Shown here: one piece after another, positions 8,031-15,150 of the stretch | How positions within the stretch are numbered: the first letter of the stretch is position 1 | Layout: every line of letters begins with the position of its first letter | From: Caproicibacter fermentans | Lineage (GTDB): Bacteria; Bacillota; Clostridia; Oscillospirales; Acutalibacteraceae | Length of the DNA: 64,000 nt | Assembly: GCF_009746625.1 (NCBI RefSeq) | Contig: NZ_VWXL01000003.1 | Coordinates: forward strand, 1 to 64,000 | Reading direction: 5' to 3' | Position numbers and translations under genes: made by a program | Notes under the pieces: generated by a model | The model's input: only the letters and a program-made list of their open reading frames with translations | Told to the model about the DNA's origin: nothing | The model's database searches: none

Positions 8031-8423
8031 TTACTGGACATGTAATTGCGATTTTAAGGCGTCTTGCAGAGTTTGAGAAAAGTTGACACCAGCGCGTTCA
8101 GCGCGGGAATTTAGCCATGCCGGAATGGAAACGTTTTTCCGAACAGCACGATTGTCGGTTTCGGCGCGGTAGCGGTCAGTATCAATATCAACCATAGCGG
8201 CAAACTGATTTGCGGAAAGGGTGAAATCGGACGGGGTGCGAGAGGGAACCGACTGCTCGTCATGGTCTTCCAACGTGCAGAGACAGCCGCCGAGAGCGTC
8301 CTTTATCATGCGGGTCGCTTCTTCCAGTGTGCTGCCGTCAGTGACGCAGCCGGGCACGTCGGGAACCTCAACGGTATAGCCGGTTTCTGCTTTGGTAAAC
8401 ACTGCCGAATAAACATAATACAT
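8031..8423 (-). CDS. hicB: HicB-type antitoxin (orphan)
   Basis: 130 residues. Residues ~1-65 form the HicB fold (YSAVFTKAETGYTVEVPDVPGC and STLEEATRMIKDALGG). The C-terminal ~45 residues form a DNA-binding helix segment (RKNVSIPAWLNSRAERAG). HicB antitoxins neutralise the HicA mRNA interferase and repress their operon. AGGAGG lies 7 bases before the ATG. The gene directly upstream on the same strand is only the 3' part of hicA, so the toxin is lost and this antitoxin is an orphan. It is the first gene inside the left repeat. Confidence 0.88.
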   Translation of the reverse strand: MYYVYSAVFTKAETGYTVEVPDVPGCVTDGSTLEEATRMIKDALGGCLCTLEDHDEQSVPSRTPSDFTLSANQFAAMVDIDTDRYRAETDNRAVRKNVSIPAWLNSRAERAGVNFSQTLQDALKSQLHVQ

Positions 8424-8453
8424 AAAGATTCCTCCTTGTAAGGAAGTGGAAAT

Positions 8454-8606
8454 TCATTCGATTCCCGCTTGATGAAGCATTTTATGGGCGGTAGTATCAT
8501 CTATTTCACGGTGGTGCTTGACCGGGAGTGTTGTCTTTGTTTTAGGATTGTAATAAATATCGTGATTTGCTCCCGGCCTGTCATATGAGAATCCGTGGGA
8601 TTTAAT
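8454..8606 (-). pseudogene. hicA toxin, 3' fragment
   Basis: An open frame of ~50 codons ending at 8454 encodes IKSHGFSYDRPGANHDIYYN, then PKTKTTLPVKHH and MLHQAGIE. This matches the HicA double-stranded-RNA-binding-like fold, where the active His normally sits in G-S/A-N-H. The N-terminal ~15 residues and start codon are absent: upstream of codon Ile the sequence switches to an unrelated plus-strand remnant. It lies 30 bases before hicB. Because the 5' end is replaced, I call it broken, although the active-site segment survives. Confidence 0.7.
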
Positions 8607-8879
8607 GCACCCAATTTTACTCTGAATATAAGTTTTGGGCTTAACAACACAGGGGTATCAGGATCATTAAAAAATGGAACCGCGTCAAATAGTTTTGGAT
8701 TGCGAGCTTCGTTAGCAGAATTAAAGTTGGGATTTGAAAGTGCAACTACAGCCAAATTGAGCGATAAAAGCAATCAAACTAATTATTTAAATGTAAGTGC
8801 CAGCGGATGGTTTATTGCAGCAGCAGCAATATTTGTTCGAACCGGACAGTGGATTGGCTCTCCGCAACCAACGTATTAA
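8607..8879 (+). pseudogene. 3' remnant of an unknown gene
   Basis: An open plus-strand frame ends at 8879. Its open part begins in the hicA fragment without a ribosome binding site, so it is likely the C-terminal piece of a longer protein. The encoded tail ends SASGWFIAAAAIFVRTGQWI with a short hydrophobic segment. I do not recognise the family. The sequence is AT-rich, like the next gene, which starts 16 bases later and may have been its operon partner. Confidence 0.35.
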
Positions 8880-8894
8880 GGGTTAATTATAAAA

Positions 8895-9512
8895 TTGTGG
8901 TATAGTATTGTCAGAATAATTATTTTCATATTATTTTCCATAGGACTTTTGTTTTTTTATAAAAAGCACAAGAAAGTCTTAAAAACGAGGGGAATTATAG
9001 TTTCATTTCTGGTTGCAGCAGTCTGTTGTTCTTTATCTTCCTTATTACCTGTAGAAAATCTTTTCATTACTTTTTCATCTCCGCAAACTGTTTTTAACTA
9101 TTCGGTTATGGGTGATATAAATACGGTTGTTGAAGGGGAAAAGTCGGCTTTGATTCTATATACCAATGAAGGCGCGAGATCCCGGTCAATTATTCCCAAA
9201 AGTAAGACAGGTTGGAAAATAAAAATTTACTCAACCAATGAAGAGACATTTTCTAAAACCTGGCTGGATAGTGACGAGAAAATTTATAGGATGAGCGTTT
9301 ATTGGTGTAAACATACAAACGATTATTATATTATTATATCGAAACTTTTTACTGACGATCCAGTCAATATTGTAGACAACAGAAATTCATTGTTCCAAAA
9401 AAGTAAATCGTCGATAGATTCCAGTATAACTTATTATGCGTATGTTAATGATATTGATCAAAATTATAAATTAACTGTTGATGGAAAAAGCATACATATT
9501 GACACAAAATGA
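8895..9512 (+). CDS. Hypothetical membrane-anchored protein
   Basis: 205 residues with two hydrophobic segments at ~5-22 and ~34-55, then a soluble, probably extracytoplasmic domain of ~145 residues rich in Ser, Thr, Asn and Lys (DSDEKIYRMSVYWCK, VNDIDQNYKLTVDG). No family recognised. The base composition is clearly more AT-rich than the chromosome around it, which fits acquired DNA. No clear GGAGG precedes the start TTG/ATG region, so the start is provisional. The downstream end abuts a transposase fragment at ~9527. Confidence 0.5.
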   Translation: MWYSIVRIIIFILFSIGLLFFYKKHKKVLKTRGIIVSFLVAAVCCSLSSLLPVENLFITFSSPQTVFNYSVMGDINTVVEGEKSALILYTNEGARSRSIIPKSKTGWKIKIYSTNEETFSKTWLDSDEKIYRMSVYWCKHTNDYYIIISKLFTDDPVNIVDNRNSLFQKSKSSIDSSITYYAYVNDIDQNYKLTVDGKSIHIDTK

Positions 9513-9526
9513 AGTCCCTTGAAATC

Positions 9527-9565
9527 AGCTGCTTCTTCCTTGAATTCCTTGTCATATTTCCTCAT
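9527..9565 (-). pseudogene. IS3-type transposase OrfA, N-terminal fragment
   Basis: On the minus strand an ATG at 9565 opens MRKYDKEFKEEAA, the typical N-terminus of IS3/IS911-family OrfA proteins; the similarity then stops and the frame runs into unrelated DNA. Only ~13 codons survive. It marks a recombination junction between the hypothetical gene and the terminase region. Confidence 0.45.
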
Positions 9566-9640
9566 AACACACCATCCTGTCTCTTTTCATTTTATCACAT
9601 TTAGTGTGTTTGCCCTCTGCATTTTTATGATATCACTTCA

Positions 9641-9666
9641 GGACGCCTATCGCGGCGTCCGTTTTT
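9641..9666 (+). terminator. Terminator upstream of the terminase genes
   Basis: Perfect hairpin GGACGCC / GGCGTCC with a six-base loop, followed by GTTTTTA. It ends about 26 bases before the terminase start. Confidence 0.65.
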
Positions 9667-9692
9667 ATACTCATTTTTTGGAGGTGACAACC

Positions 9693-10192
9693 ATGACGAA
9701 CAAACAAAAACGCTTCTGTGAGGAATACCTCATCGACCTGAATGCCACACAGGCGGCAATCCGGGCAGGGTATAGCCCCGCGGCAGCCTCCGATATTGGA
9801 AGTGAGAACCTGAGAAAACCCCAGATTCGCGCGCGCATAGACAAGGCCCTCGCGGAGCAGTCGAAGCGGACGGGTGTCACTGTCGACCGCGTTGTCCGGG
9901 AACTGGCCCGCGTCGCCTTTGCCAATTCGCAGGACGTGATCGATTTCGACAGTGCGACGATCAAAGCCGGGCCGCCCGGGACGATACCGCCGCGATTTCC
10001 TCGGTCAAGGTCAAAACAATTCCGACCGCAGACGGTGAAGGTGTGGAGCGTGAAATCAAAATGGCCGACAAGCTGAAAGCCTTGGAACTGTTGGGCCGCC
10101 GCCTTGGCCTGTTTACCGACAACGTCAATCTTTCCGGTGAAGGAGCGATTCAGATTGTTGACAACATCCCCAAAGACAGTCAACCTGACTGA
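9693..10192 (+). pseudogene. Phage terminase small subunit, frameshifted
   Basis: The ATG at 9693 follows a strong GGAGGTGA. Residues 1-90 match the terminase small-subunit helix-turn-helix region (TNKQKRFCEEYLIDLNATQA, AGYSPAAASDIGSENL, RVVRELARVAFAN). After the GCCGGGCCGCCCGGG stretch at ~9968-9982 the frame is lost. The correct continuation (ARDDTAAISSVKVKT ... MADKLKALELLGRRLGLF) is in another frame and ends at 10192, so a single-base deletion near 9975 explains the break. The protein would recognise phage DNA for packaging. It overlaps the start of the large subunit gene. Confidence 0.8.
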
Positions 10193-10952
10193 CATTATCG
10201 CCCCGTCGTTTTACGGCCTGCACCGTGACATTGCCGCGGAGGGCCACACGTTTTATAAGCTGGGCGGCGGGCGCGGTTCTGCAAAGTCGTCTTTCGTCGG
10301 GACTGAGATTCCGCTTGGCATCATGCGGGACGCGGCGGCGGGAAAATTCACAAACGCCGCCGCGCTGCGCCGGTATGGCATCGACCTGAAAGACAGCGTC
10401 TATACTCAACTTCTGTGGGCAATCGACAAGCTCGGCGCGTCCCACCTTTGGCGGGCGTCCCTGTCGCCGCTGCGGCTTACCTATAAGCCGACCGGGCAGC
10501 AGATTCTTTTTCGCGGAGCCGACGATCCGATGAAGATGAAATCCATTAAAGCCCCGCGGGGGTACATTAAATACCTGTGGTTCGAGGAACTCGACGAATT
10601 CGAGGGGCCTGAAAAAATCCGGTCGATTCAGCAGTCGATTTTAAGAGGCGGTGAGAAATTCACCGTCTTTTATTCTTTTAACCCGCCGCGGAGTCAACGC
10701 TCCTGGGTGAATGACCAGACGGTGTTTACGATGCCCGGCATGGTGGAACACCACAGCACTTATTTGACCGTGCCGCGGGGATGGCTGGGAAATAAATTCA
10801 TCCTTGAAGCGGAACACCTGAAAGCCGCAAAGCCGGATGCCTATGAGCATGAGTACATGGGCGTTGCGACCGGGACCGGAGGCGAAGTAATTTCCGGGTG
10901 CCCTCTTTTTTTACAAAGTCGTAAAGTTGTATATTGTGAAGCTGTAAAATAA
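10155..10952 (+). pseudogene. PBSX-type phage terminase large subunit, 3' truncated
   Basis: The ATPase half of a terminase large subunit. The Walker A-like motif is KLGGGRGSAKSS, the Walker B is YLWFEELDE, and EYMGVATGTGG normally precedes the nuclease domain. The likely start is TTG 10155, with AAGGAG about 10 bases upstream and overlapping the small subunit gene. After ~10890 the similarity stops and a short unrelated tail runs to the stop at 10952, so the RNase-H-like nuclease domain is missing. The enzyme would be inactive for packaging. Directly downstream are the promoter and gene of a lipase, suggesting a deletion or insertion joined the two. Confidence 0.82.
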
Positions 10953-10961
10953 TGGTATTAT
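10934..10961 (+). promoter_or_regulatory. Putative promoter of the lipase gene
   Basis: TTGTGA (10934-10939), 16-base spacer, TATTAT (10956-10961). It lies within the tail of the truncated terminase frame, 45 bases before the lipase ATG. Confidence 0.5.
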
Positions 10962-11006
10962 ATGTTTGTGCTTCTAAAAAAATAAGATTCAGAAAGGTAG
11001 CTGAAA

Positions 11007-12308
11007 ATGAAAAGGACAAGAAGAATTATTTCTTTAGCGCTTTCGCTTTCGCTTATTTTTAGCTTTGCATTCCATTTAGGCTCGAAGGCTGAAAATGTAA
11101 CAGCTTCGCCTCTTAATAATTACCCTATTGTACTTGTACATGGACTGTTTGGATGGGGCAATACTGAAATTGCGCACTTAAATTATTGGGGCGGAACGGA
11201 TAGCATAAGAGAATTACTTCAAAGCAAGGGATATACAGTCTATACGCCAACCATAGGCCCCGTTTCAAGTAATTGGGATAGGGCGTGTGAGCTTTATGCT
11301 TATCTTGTTGGCGGGACAGTTGATTATGGCGCTGCGCATTCAAAGAAATATGGGCACGAACGATACGGTAGAAAATTCGGCGGCGTTTTACCGGAATTGA
11401 ATGAGCCAGACAGCATTCTTAAAATTCATTTGGTCGGTCATAGTATGGGCGGTGAGACCATTCGTATGCTTGCACAGCTCTTAGAAAATGGCGATACTCA
11501 AGAACAGGCCGAGACAACGGATGGCAGTCTGAGCCCTCTCTTTTCTGGCAAATGCCGGCATTGGATCGATAGCATCACAACGATAGCTACTCCGCATGAC
11601 GGGAGTCAATTCGATGATACTGAGTATAAACTTGAGCCGCTTATGCATCAATTTGTTGCGGCGTTAGCCGCAGCAGCCGGTACAAATATTGATGATACAA
11701 ATTTGGGATTAGATTTTAGGCTTGATCAATGGGGGCTCGAGAGAGAAGCAGGCGAATCTTATGTAAGTTATTATAAGAGAGTTATGAGCAGCAACCTTTG
11801 GAAAAAGACAAATGACTTAAGTATTTATGATCTTGATACGGACGGTGCTGCTGTTTTGAATGCGTACGCAAAGGCCCAACCGGACATCTACTATTTCACA
11901 ATTTCTTGTTCAGATACATACGCTTCGCCTGTTTATCCGCACTATCAGATTCCTTATCCGAATATGAATCTGGCCCTATTGAAGAGTTCTATCTATATGG
12001 GGCATCATGTCAATTATGCAGTTGGGCACGTCACAGTTGACGAGGCCTGGTGGGAAAATGATGGTATTGTGAGCGTTCGGTCTGCAACCCGGCCACACAG
12101 CGATTCCAGCGACCCATATAATGAGAATTACGGTGTGGCACAGGATGGCACATACCAGTTCAAGAGTAATACACCGAAGGGAACTTGGAATTATATTGAA
12201 GAAATTGAGAATACGGACCATATAAATGTTGTTGGCCAGAGTAGCAACAAAGCATACCTTCAGTCAAAATTTATTCAACTGGCAGCAATGTTGGAAAGTA
12301 TATCATAA
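11007..12308 (+). CDS. Secreted triacylglycerol lipase, family I.5-like
   Basis: 433 residues with a signal peptide (MKRTRRIISLALSLSLIFSF, cleavage near residue 28) and an alpha/beta-hydrolase fold. YPIVLVHGLFGWG carries the oxyanion region, LVGHSMGGE the nucleophile Ser, ENDGIVSVRS the acid, and ENTDHINVVG the histidine. The long insert with LDQWGL and the zinc-site-like regions resembles the thermoalkalophilic Geobacillus lipases, which hydrolyse long-chain esters outside the cell. The usual family I.5 pentapeptide is AHSQG, so GHSMG is a variant. AAAGGTAG precedes the ATG. The gene is more AT-rich than the host core and sits inside the phage remnant as cargo or as a gene carried in by recombination. 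Confidence 0.85.
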   Translation: MKRTRRIISLALSLSLIFSFAFHLGSKAENVTASPLNNYPIVLVHGLFGWGNTEIAHLNYWGGTDSIRELLQSKGYTVYTPTIGPVSSNWDRACELYAYLVGGTVDYGAAHSKKYGHERYGRKFGGVLPELNEPDSILKIHLVGHSMGGETIRMLAQLLENGDTQEQAETTDGSLSPLFSGKCRHWIDSITTIATPHDGSQFDDTEYKLEPLMHQFVAALAAAAGTNIDDTNLGLDFRLDQWGLEREAGESYVSYYKRVMSSNLWKKTNDLSIYDLDTDGAAVLNAYAKAQPDIYYFTISCSDTYASPVYPHYQIPYPNMNLALLKSSIYMGHHVNYAVGHVTVDEAWWENDGIVSVRSATRPHSDSSDPYNENYGVAQDGTYQFKSNTPKGTWNYIEEIENTDHINVVGQSSNKAYLQSKFIQLAAMLESIS

Positions 12309-12357
12309 TGATTGAAACTGTAGTAAATGTTCCAATGGTAAGATATAAAAAGGGCCC

Positions 12358-12492
12358 ATGGGATTAATTTCCGGAGGGCTTGCTTTTTTAATCATGAACG
12401 CGAACCTTCAGACGATTGCACAGGACCAGGCAATGATCTATGCGGAGCTGAAGGAGATTGAGGGGAAGGTGGAGGGGAAAACGGAAAAGTGA
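12358..12492 (+). CDS. Small hypothetical protein (44 aa), possibly a phage holin-like remnant
   Basis: 44 residues: MGLISGGLAFLIMNA, a short hydrophobic stretch, then a charged helix (AQDQAMIYAELKEIEGKV). The layout recalls the short BhlA/XhlA-type phage proteins or the end of a larger membrane protein. The ribosome binding site is weak. A strong terminator follows 5 bases after the stop, which supports it being the end of a transcribed unit. Identity uncertain. Confidence 0.35.
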   Translation: MGLISGGLAFLIMNANLQTIAQDQAMIYAELKEIEGKVEGKTEK

Positions 12493-12497
12493 ATTAA

Positions 12498-12529
12498 GGC
12501 CCCGCCTGTGGTGGGCGGGGCCGGTTTTT
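12498..12529 (+). terminator. Rho-independent terminator
   Basis: Hairpin GGCCCCGCC / GGGCGGGGCC with a six-base loop, then GGTTTTT. It separates the small gene from the SOS promoter. Confidence 0.85.
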
Positions 12530-12543
12530 CTACATTTTTCCGC

Positions 12544-12591
12544 TTGTAAAAGCCGAACACGTGTTCTATACTATAACAAAACACATGTTCG
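12544..12591 (+). promoter_or_regulatory. SOS promoter with two LexA-type boxes
   Basis: TTGTAA (12544-12549), 17-base spacer, TATACT (12567-12572). CGAACACGTGTTC (12554-12566) fits the Firmicute LexA box CGAAC-N4-GTTCG at all but the last base and lies between -35 and -10. A second half-matching box (minus-strand CGAACATGTGTTT) covers 12579-12591, centred about 25 bp downstream. LexA binding would block the promoter until DNA damage. Confidence 0.78.
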
Positions 12592-12603
12592 GAGGAATCG
12601 CCC

Positions 12604-12843
12604 ATGATCCGAAAGGTTTATGTTGACGTTGTCGCGGAGTTTGATTCAGACGGCCACATTATGCCGCTTGCCGTCAAGTGGGAGGATGGAACCCGGTATG
12701 AAGTTGACCGGGTGCTGGATGTGCGGCGCGCCGCATCCCTCAAGGCCGGCGGCGCGGGGATCCGCTACACATGCCGAATCATGGGGAAACAGGCCTGTCT
12801 CTGGCTGGAAGAAAACCGGTGGTTCGTGGAGGCGAAAAGGTAG
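12604..12843 (+). CDS. SOS-controlled small protein, usually linked to a Y-family polymerase
   Basis: 79 residues (MIRKVYVDVVAEFDSDG ... YEVDRVLDVRRAASLKAGG ... GIRYTCRIMGKQ). It resembles short proteins that I associate, in clostridial chromosomes, plasmids and phages, with UmuC/DinB-type Y-family DNA polymerase genes; that association is from memory. GGAGG lies 8 bases before the ATG. The LexA boxes upstream support damage induction. No polymerase gene follows: the next 85 bases are non-coding and then the right repeat begins. The partner appears lost. Confidence 0.6.
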   Translation: MIRKVYVDVVAEFDSDGHIMPLAVKWEDGTRYEVDRVLDVRRAASLKAGGAGIRYTCRIMGKQACLWLEENRWFVEAKR

Positions 12844-12928
12844 AAAAGCACAAATGTTCTAACATGCATTTTGACTTGCATGATTGCGAATTATAGCGTT
12901 TTTTATCGTACTTTTGCGTTAAAATTAA

Positions 12929-12992
12929 GCGTGAAAAAACCGCACCAAACAACCGAAAAACGGCTGTCTGATGCGGCTTTTGTTTGGTGGGC
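12929..12992 (+). repeat. Right direct repeat (putative attR)
   Basis: 64 bp matching 7821-7885 apart from one substitution and one base. It is contiguous with the intact tRNA-Met gene and includes its terminator and the last eight tRNA bases. Confidence 0.75.
12931..12983 (-). terminator. Terminator of tRNA-Met
   Basis: On the minus strand CCGCATCAGACAGCCG pairs with CGGTTGTTTGGTGCGG (several G-U pairs) and ends in TTTTTT. It begins a few bases after the tRNA CCA. Confidence 0.75.
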
Positions 12993-13061
12993 CATCAGGG
13001 ACTCGAACCTTGGACCGACCGGTTATGAGCCGGTTGCTCTAACCAACTGAGCTAATGGCCC
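12985..13061 (-). tRNA. tRNA-Met (anticodon CAT)
   Basis: A 77-base cloverleaf. Acceptor GGGCCAT pairs with ATGGCCC, the D arm is AGCTCAGTTGGTTAGAGC, the anticodon loop CTCATAA gives CAT, the T arm is GGTTCGAGTCC, and CCA is encoded. The shape fits elongator Met; a lysidine-modified Ile tRNA cannot be fully excluded by sequence. Its 3' end is the integration site of the element to the left. Confidence 0.92.
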
Positions 13062-13154
13062 TCTTTTAAACACAAGGGAATAGGTACCAGAAACTATATA
13101 ATCATACCATAATCAGTCCAAAAATGCAACCATAAAAATAAAAAACAAAATAGG

Positions 13155-13192
13155 TGTAAGCACTTACAATTTTTCCTAATAGATGATATGAT
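13155..13192 (+). promoter_or_regulatory. comFB promoter with overlapping cre-like palindrome
   Basis: TTACAA (13164-13169), 17-base spacer, TATGAT (13187-13192). A perfect palindrome TGTAAGCACTTACA (13155-13168) overlaps the -35. It fits a CcpA cre site except for the central CG (here CA). Confidence 0.55.
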
Positions 13193-13219
13193 ATAAGAAA
13201 ATAAAATGGGGAGGGTTCC

Positions 13220-13483
13220 ATGAAAATTGTAAATGTTACGGAAAGCCTTGCGGAACAAAAACTGGATGAAATCATCGATTCTCTCGGCTGCTGCAAATGT
13301 GACCAGTGCAGAGCTGATATTATTTCTTACGCGCTGAACAGGCTTTCTCCCAAATATGTCAGCACGGATATTGGCAGAGCTTATGTAAAGCTGGACACCA
13401 TGTCAAGCCAGTTTGAGGTTGATTTGCTGGCCGCTTTGTATGAAGCCGCCGAAAAAGTGAAGAAGAATCCGCGGCATCATTAA
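13220..13483 (+). CDS. comFB: ComFB-family late competence protein
   Basis: 87 residues matching the ComFB family: MKIVNVTESLAEQKLDEIID, the CCKCDQCRADIISYALNRL segment with conserved cysteines, and PKYVSTDIGRAYVKLD. Family members occur in the comF operon of Bacillus and as isolated genes in clostridia, and some bind cyclic nucleotides; the role here is unknown. GGGGAGGG precedes the ATG. It is a single-gene unit that overlaps the end of sdaAA by 4 bases in convergent orientation. Confidence 0.78.
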   Translation: MKIVNVTESLAEQKLDEIIDSLGCCKCDQCRADIISYALNRLSPKYVSTDIGRAYVKLDTMSSQFEVDLLAALYEAAEKVKKNPRHH

Positions 13484-14355
13484 ATGTTTCCGTGGATTCT
13501 TTTTGCTGCGGTGATGCCCGCAGGGGTTGCGGCCAGGCCGCCTGTTCCGGTCTCCTTCAAGGCGGCGGGCATCATATCGCCCACCTCGCGCATGGCGTCG
13601 ATCACCTCGTCGGGCGGAATCGCGCTGCCGATTCCCGCGAGAGACATGTCTGCGCAGCTGATGGCGTTGACTGCTCCCACCACGTTCCGCTTCACACAGG
13701 GAATCTCCACAAGACCGGCGACAGGGTCGCATACCAGACCCAGAAGATTCATCAAGGCCATGGCGCAGGCGTTGGCACACATCTCGGGGGTGCCGCCCTT
13801 CAGGCTGACGACGGCCGCGGCGGCCATGGCGGAGGCGGAGCCGATTTCTGCCTGACAACCGCCCTCCGCCCCGGAAATGGACGCGCGCGAAGCGATGATC
13901 TGTCCGAATCCCGCCGCGACAAACAGCGCGGATATGATTTGTCGATCCTCGATTTTGTTAGCCTTTGCAAACGGAATCAGTACGGCGGGCAATACGCCGC
14001 ATGAACCGGCCGTCGGCGCGGCGACGATCCGCTTCATGCAGGCGTTGCATTCGCCCATCTGGAGCGCCTGCGCAATCACTTCAGAAAAAAATCCGCTGAC
14101 AATGCCGTTTCCGGTTTTCGCGTATTCCTCCATTTTGCCGCCGTCTCCGCCGACCAGGCCGCTTTTCGAACGGGCCTCCGCGCGGTAACTTACGCCGGCG
14201 GATTTCATGGCCGACCAAAGCGCGTTCATCTGCCGCAGGGAATCCTCCCGCCCGGTTCCGCGGTCCTTGACGTCCTCGTCCAAAATGATTTCCCAAAGAG
14301 GAAGATTTTGTTCTTTTGCCGCTGCCAGAAGCTGTTTTACAGATGTAAATGCCAT
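13480..14355 (-). CDS. sdaAA: L-serine dehydratase, alpha subunit (Fe-S)
   Basis: 291 residues, the catalytic subunit of the oxygen-sensitive 4Fe-4S L-serine dehydratase, which converts L-serine to pyruvate and ammonia. Cysteines that bind the cluster are visible in ECNACMKRIVAAPTAGSCGV, LVCDPVAGLVEIPCVKRN and the downstream ISCAD region. I chose ATG 14355 (MAFTSVKQLLAAA) because CGGAGG lies 7 bases upstream; an upstream in-frame ATG at 14379 lies inside the beta-subunit gene. It is the second gene of the sdaAB-sdaAA operon, 13 bases after sdaAB. It ends against comFB. Confidence 0.93.
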   Translation of the reverse strand: MAFTSVKQLLAAAKEQNLPLWEIILDEDVKDRGTGREDSLRQMNALWSAMKSAGVSYRAEARSKSGLVGGDGGKMEEYAKTGNGIVSGFFSEVIAQALQMGECNACMKRIVAAPTAGSCGVLPAVLIPFAKANKIEDRQIISALFVAAGFGQIIASRASISGAEGGCQAEIGSASAMAAAAVVSLKGGTPEMCANACAMALMNLLGLVCDPVAGLVEIPCVKRNVVGAVNAISCADMSLAGIGSAIPPDEVIDAMREVGDMMPAALKETGTGGLAATPAGITAAKRIHGNI

Positions 14356-14368
14356 AGCAAATCCTCCG

Positions 14369-15031
14369 CTATTCGTCAAGATTCAGATAGGTAACTTTAA
14401 TAATCCCGTCTTTCTGCGCAAGGGAAGCAAGCGGTTCCGCCGGAATCGGCTGGTCGCATTCCAGCACCATAACCGCATAGCCGCCCCTTACGTTTCGGTA
14501 CAGTTGCATGGAGGCAATGTTGACTGAATATTGGTATAACAGCTCTGTAACCTGAGCCACGTGACCCGGTTGATCCAGATTATGAACGATCAGTGTCGGG
14601 CAGTCTCCCGAAAAATTTGTTTCGATACCGTCGATCCGGCAGATACGGATTCTTCCCCCGCCGAGGGAAGAGGCGACGACTTCCAGTTTTTTTCCGCTTT
14701 TTCCGGATACCCGCAGCATCGCGGTGTTTGGATGAACGTTTCGCAGAGCGATGACGCCTGTCCGAAATTTCATTCCCTGTTTTCCGGCGATATCAAAGCT
14801 TTTGGGAATGTTTTCGTCGTCCGGGTTCATCCCCAGAAGTCCGGCGACGAGCGCCCGGTCGGTCCCGTGGCCTTCTCCAGTCGCGGCAAAAGAGCCGTGC
14901 AGAAGCATTTCGGCGTCCGTGACCGGTTCCCCGAGCAGCTTTCTTGTAATGAAACCGATTCTCACGGCCCCGGCCGTATGGGAACTGGACGGGCCGACCA
15001 TAATCGGACCCATGACATCAAAAAGATTCAT
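14369..15031 (-). CDS. sdaAB: L-serine dehydratase, beta subunit (ACT domain)
   Basis: 220 residues. The N-terminal part is the SDH beta domain (MNLFDVMGPIMVGPSSSHTA, typical substrate-binding SSSHT motif). The C-terminal ~75 residues are an ACT regulatory domain (TLIVHNLDQPGHVAQVTELL). It forms the heterodimer with SdaAA. The ATG at 15031 follows AGGAAA; an in-frame ATG further up (15058) lacks support. It is the first gene of the operon. Confidence 0.93.
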   Translation of the reverse strand: MNLFDVMGPIMVGPSSSHTAGAVRIGFITRKLLGEPVTDAEMLLHGSFAATGEGHGTDRALVAGLLGMNPDDENIPKSFDIAGKQGMKFRTGVIALRNVHPNTAMLRVSGKSGKKLEVVASSLGGGRIRICRIDGIETNFSGDCPTLIVHNLDQPGHVAQVTELLYQYSVNIASMQLYRNVRGGYAVMVLECDQPIPAEPLASLAQKDGIIKVTYLNLDE

Positions 15032-15150
15032 TCGTTTCCTGCCTTTCCAGAGAGGCACAGGACGAAACTTCGCGCTTCTGTGCTGCCGTTACCGAATATC
15101 ATATCACGTTTGGCGGATAAATCAAGAAGGGCGGCGGAACCTTTCTCGAT

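Larger units (their letters stand above)
7821..12992. mobile_element. Decayed prophage-like element at tRNA-Met, bounded by direct repeats
   Basis: The segment is flanked by direct repeats of 65 and 64 bp (7821-7885 and 12929-12992). The right copy is the 3' end and terminator of a tRNA-Met gene; the left copy ends in the last eight bases of that tRNA (GCCCACCA on the minus strand). This is the expected footprint of site-specific integration into a tRNA 3' end. Inside are an orphan hicB, a hicA fragment, hypothetical genes, an IS3-type fragment, a broken phage terminase pair, a secreted lipase and an SOS gene. I see no integrase, portal or capsid gene, so the element is a remnant. The boundaries are inferred. 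Confidence 0.6.

Noticed and set aside
7821-12992. CRISPR array or cas genes in the accessory regions
   Set aside because: No short regularly spaced repeats and no Cas-like proteins were seen anywhere in the window; the repeats here are single direct copies.
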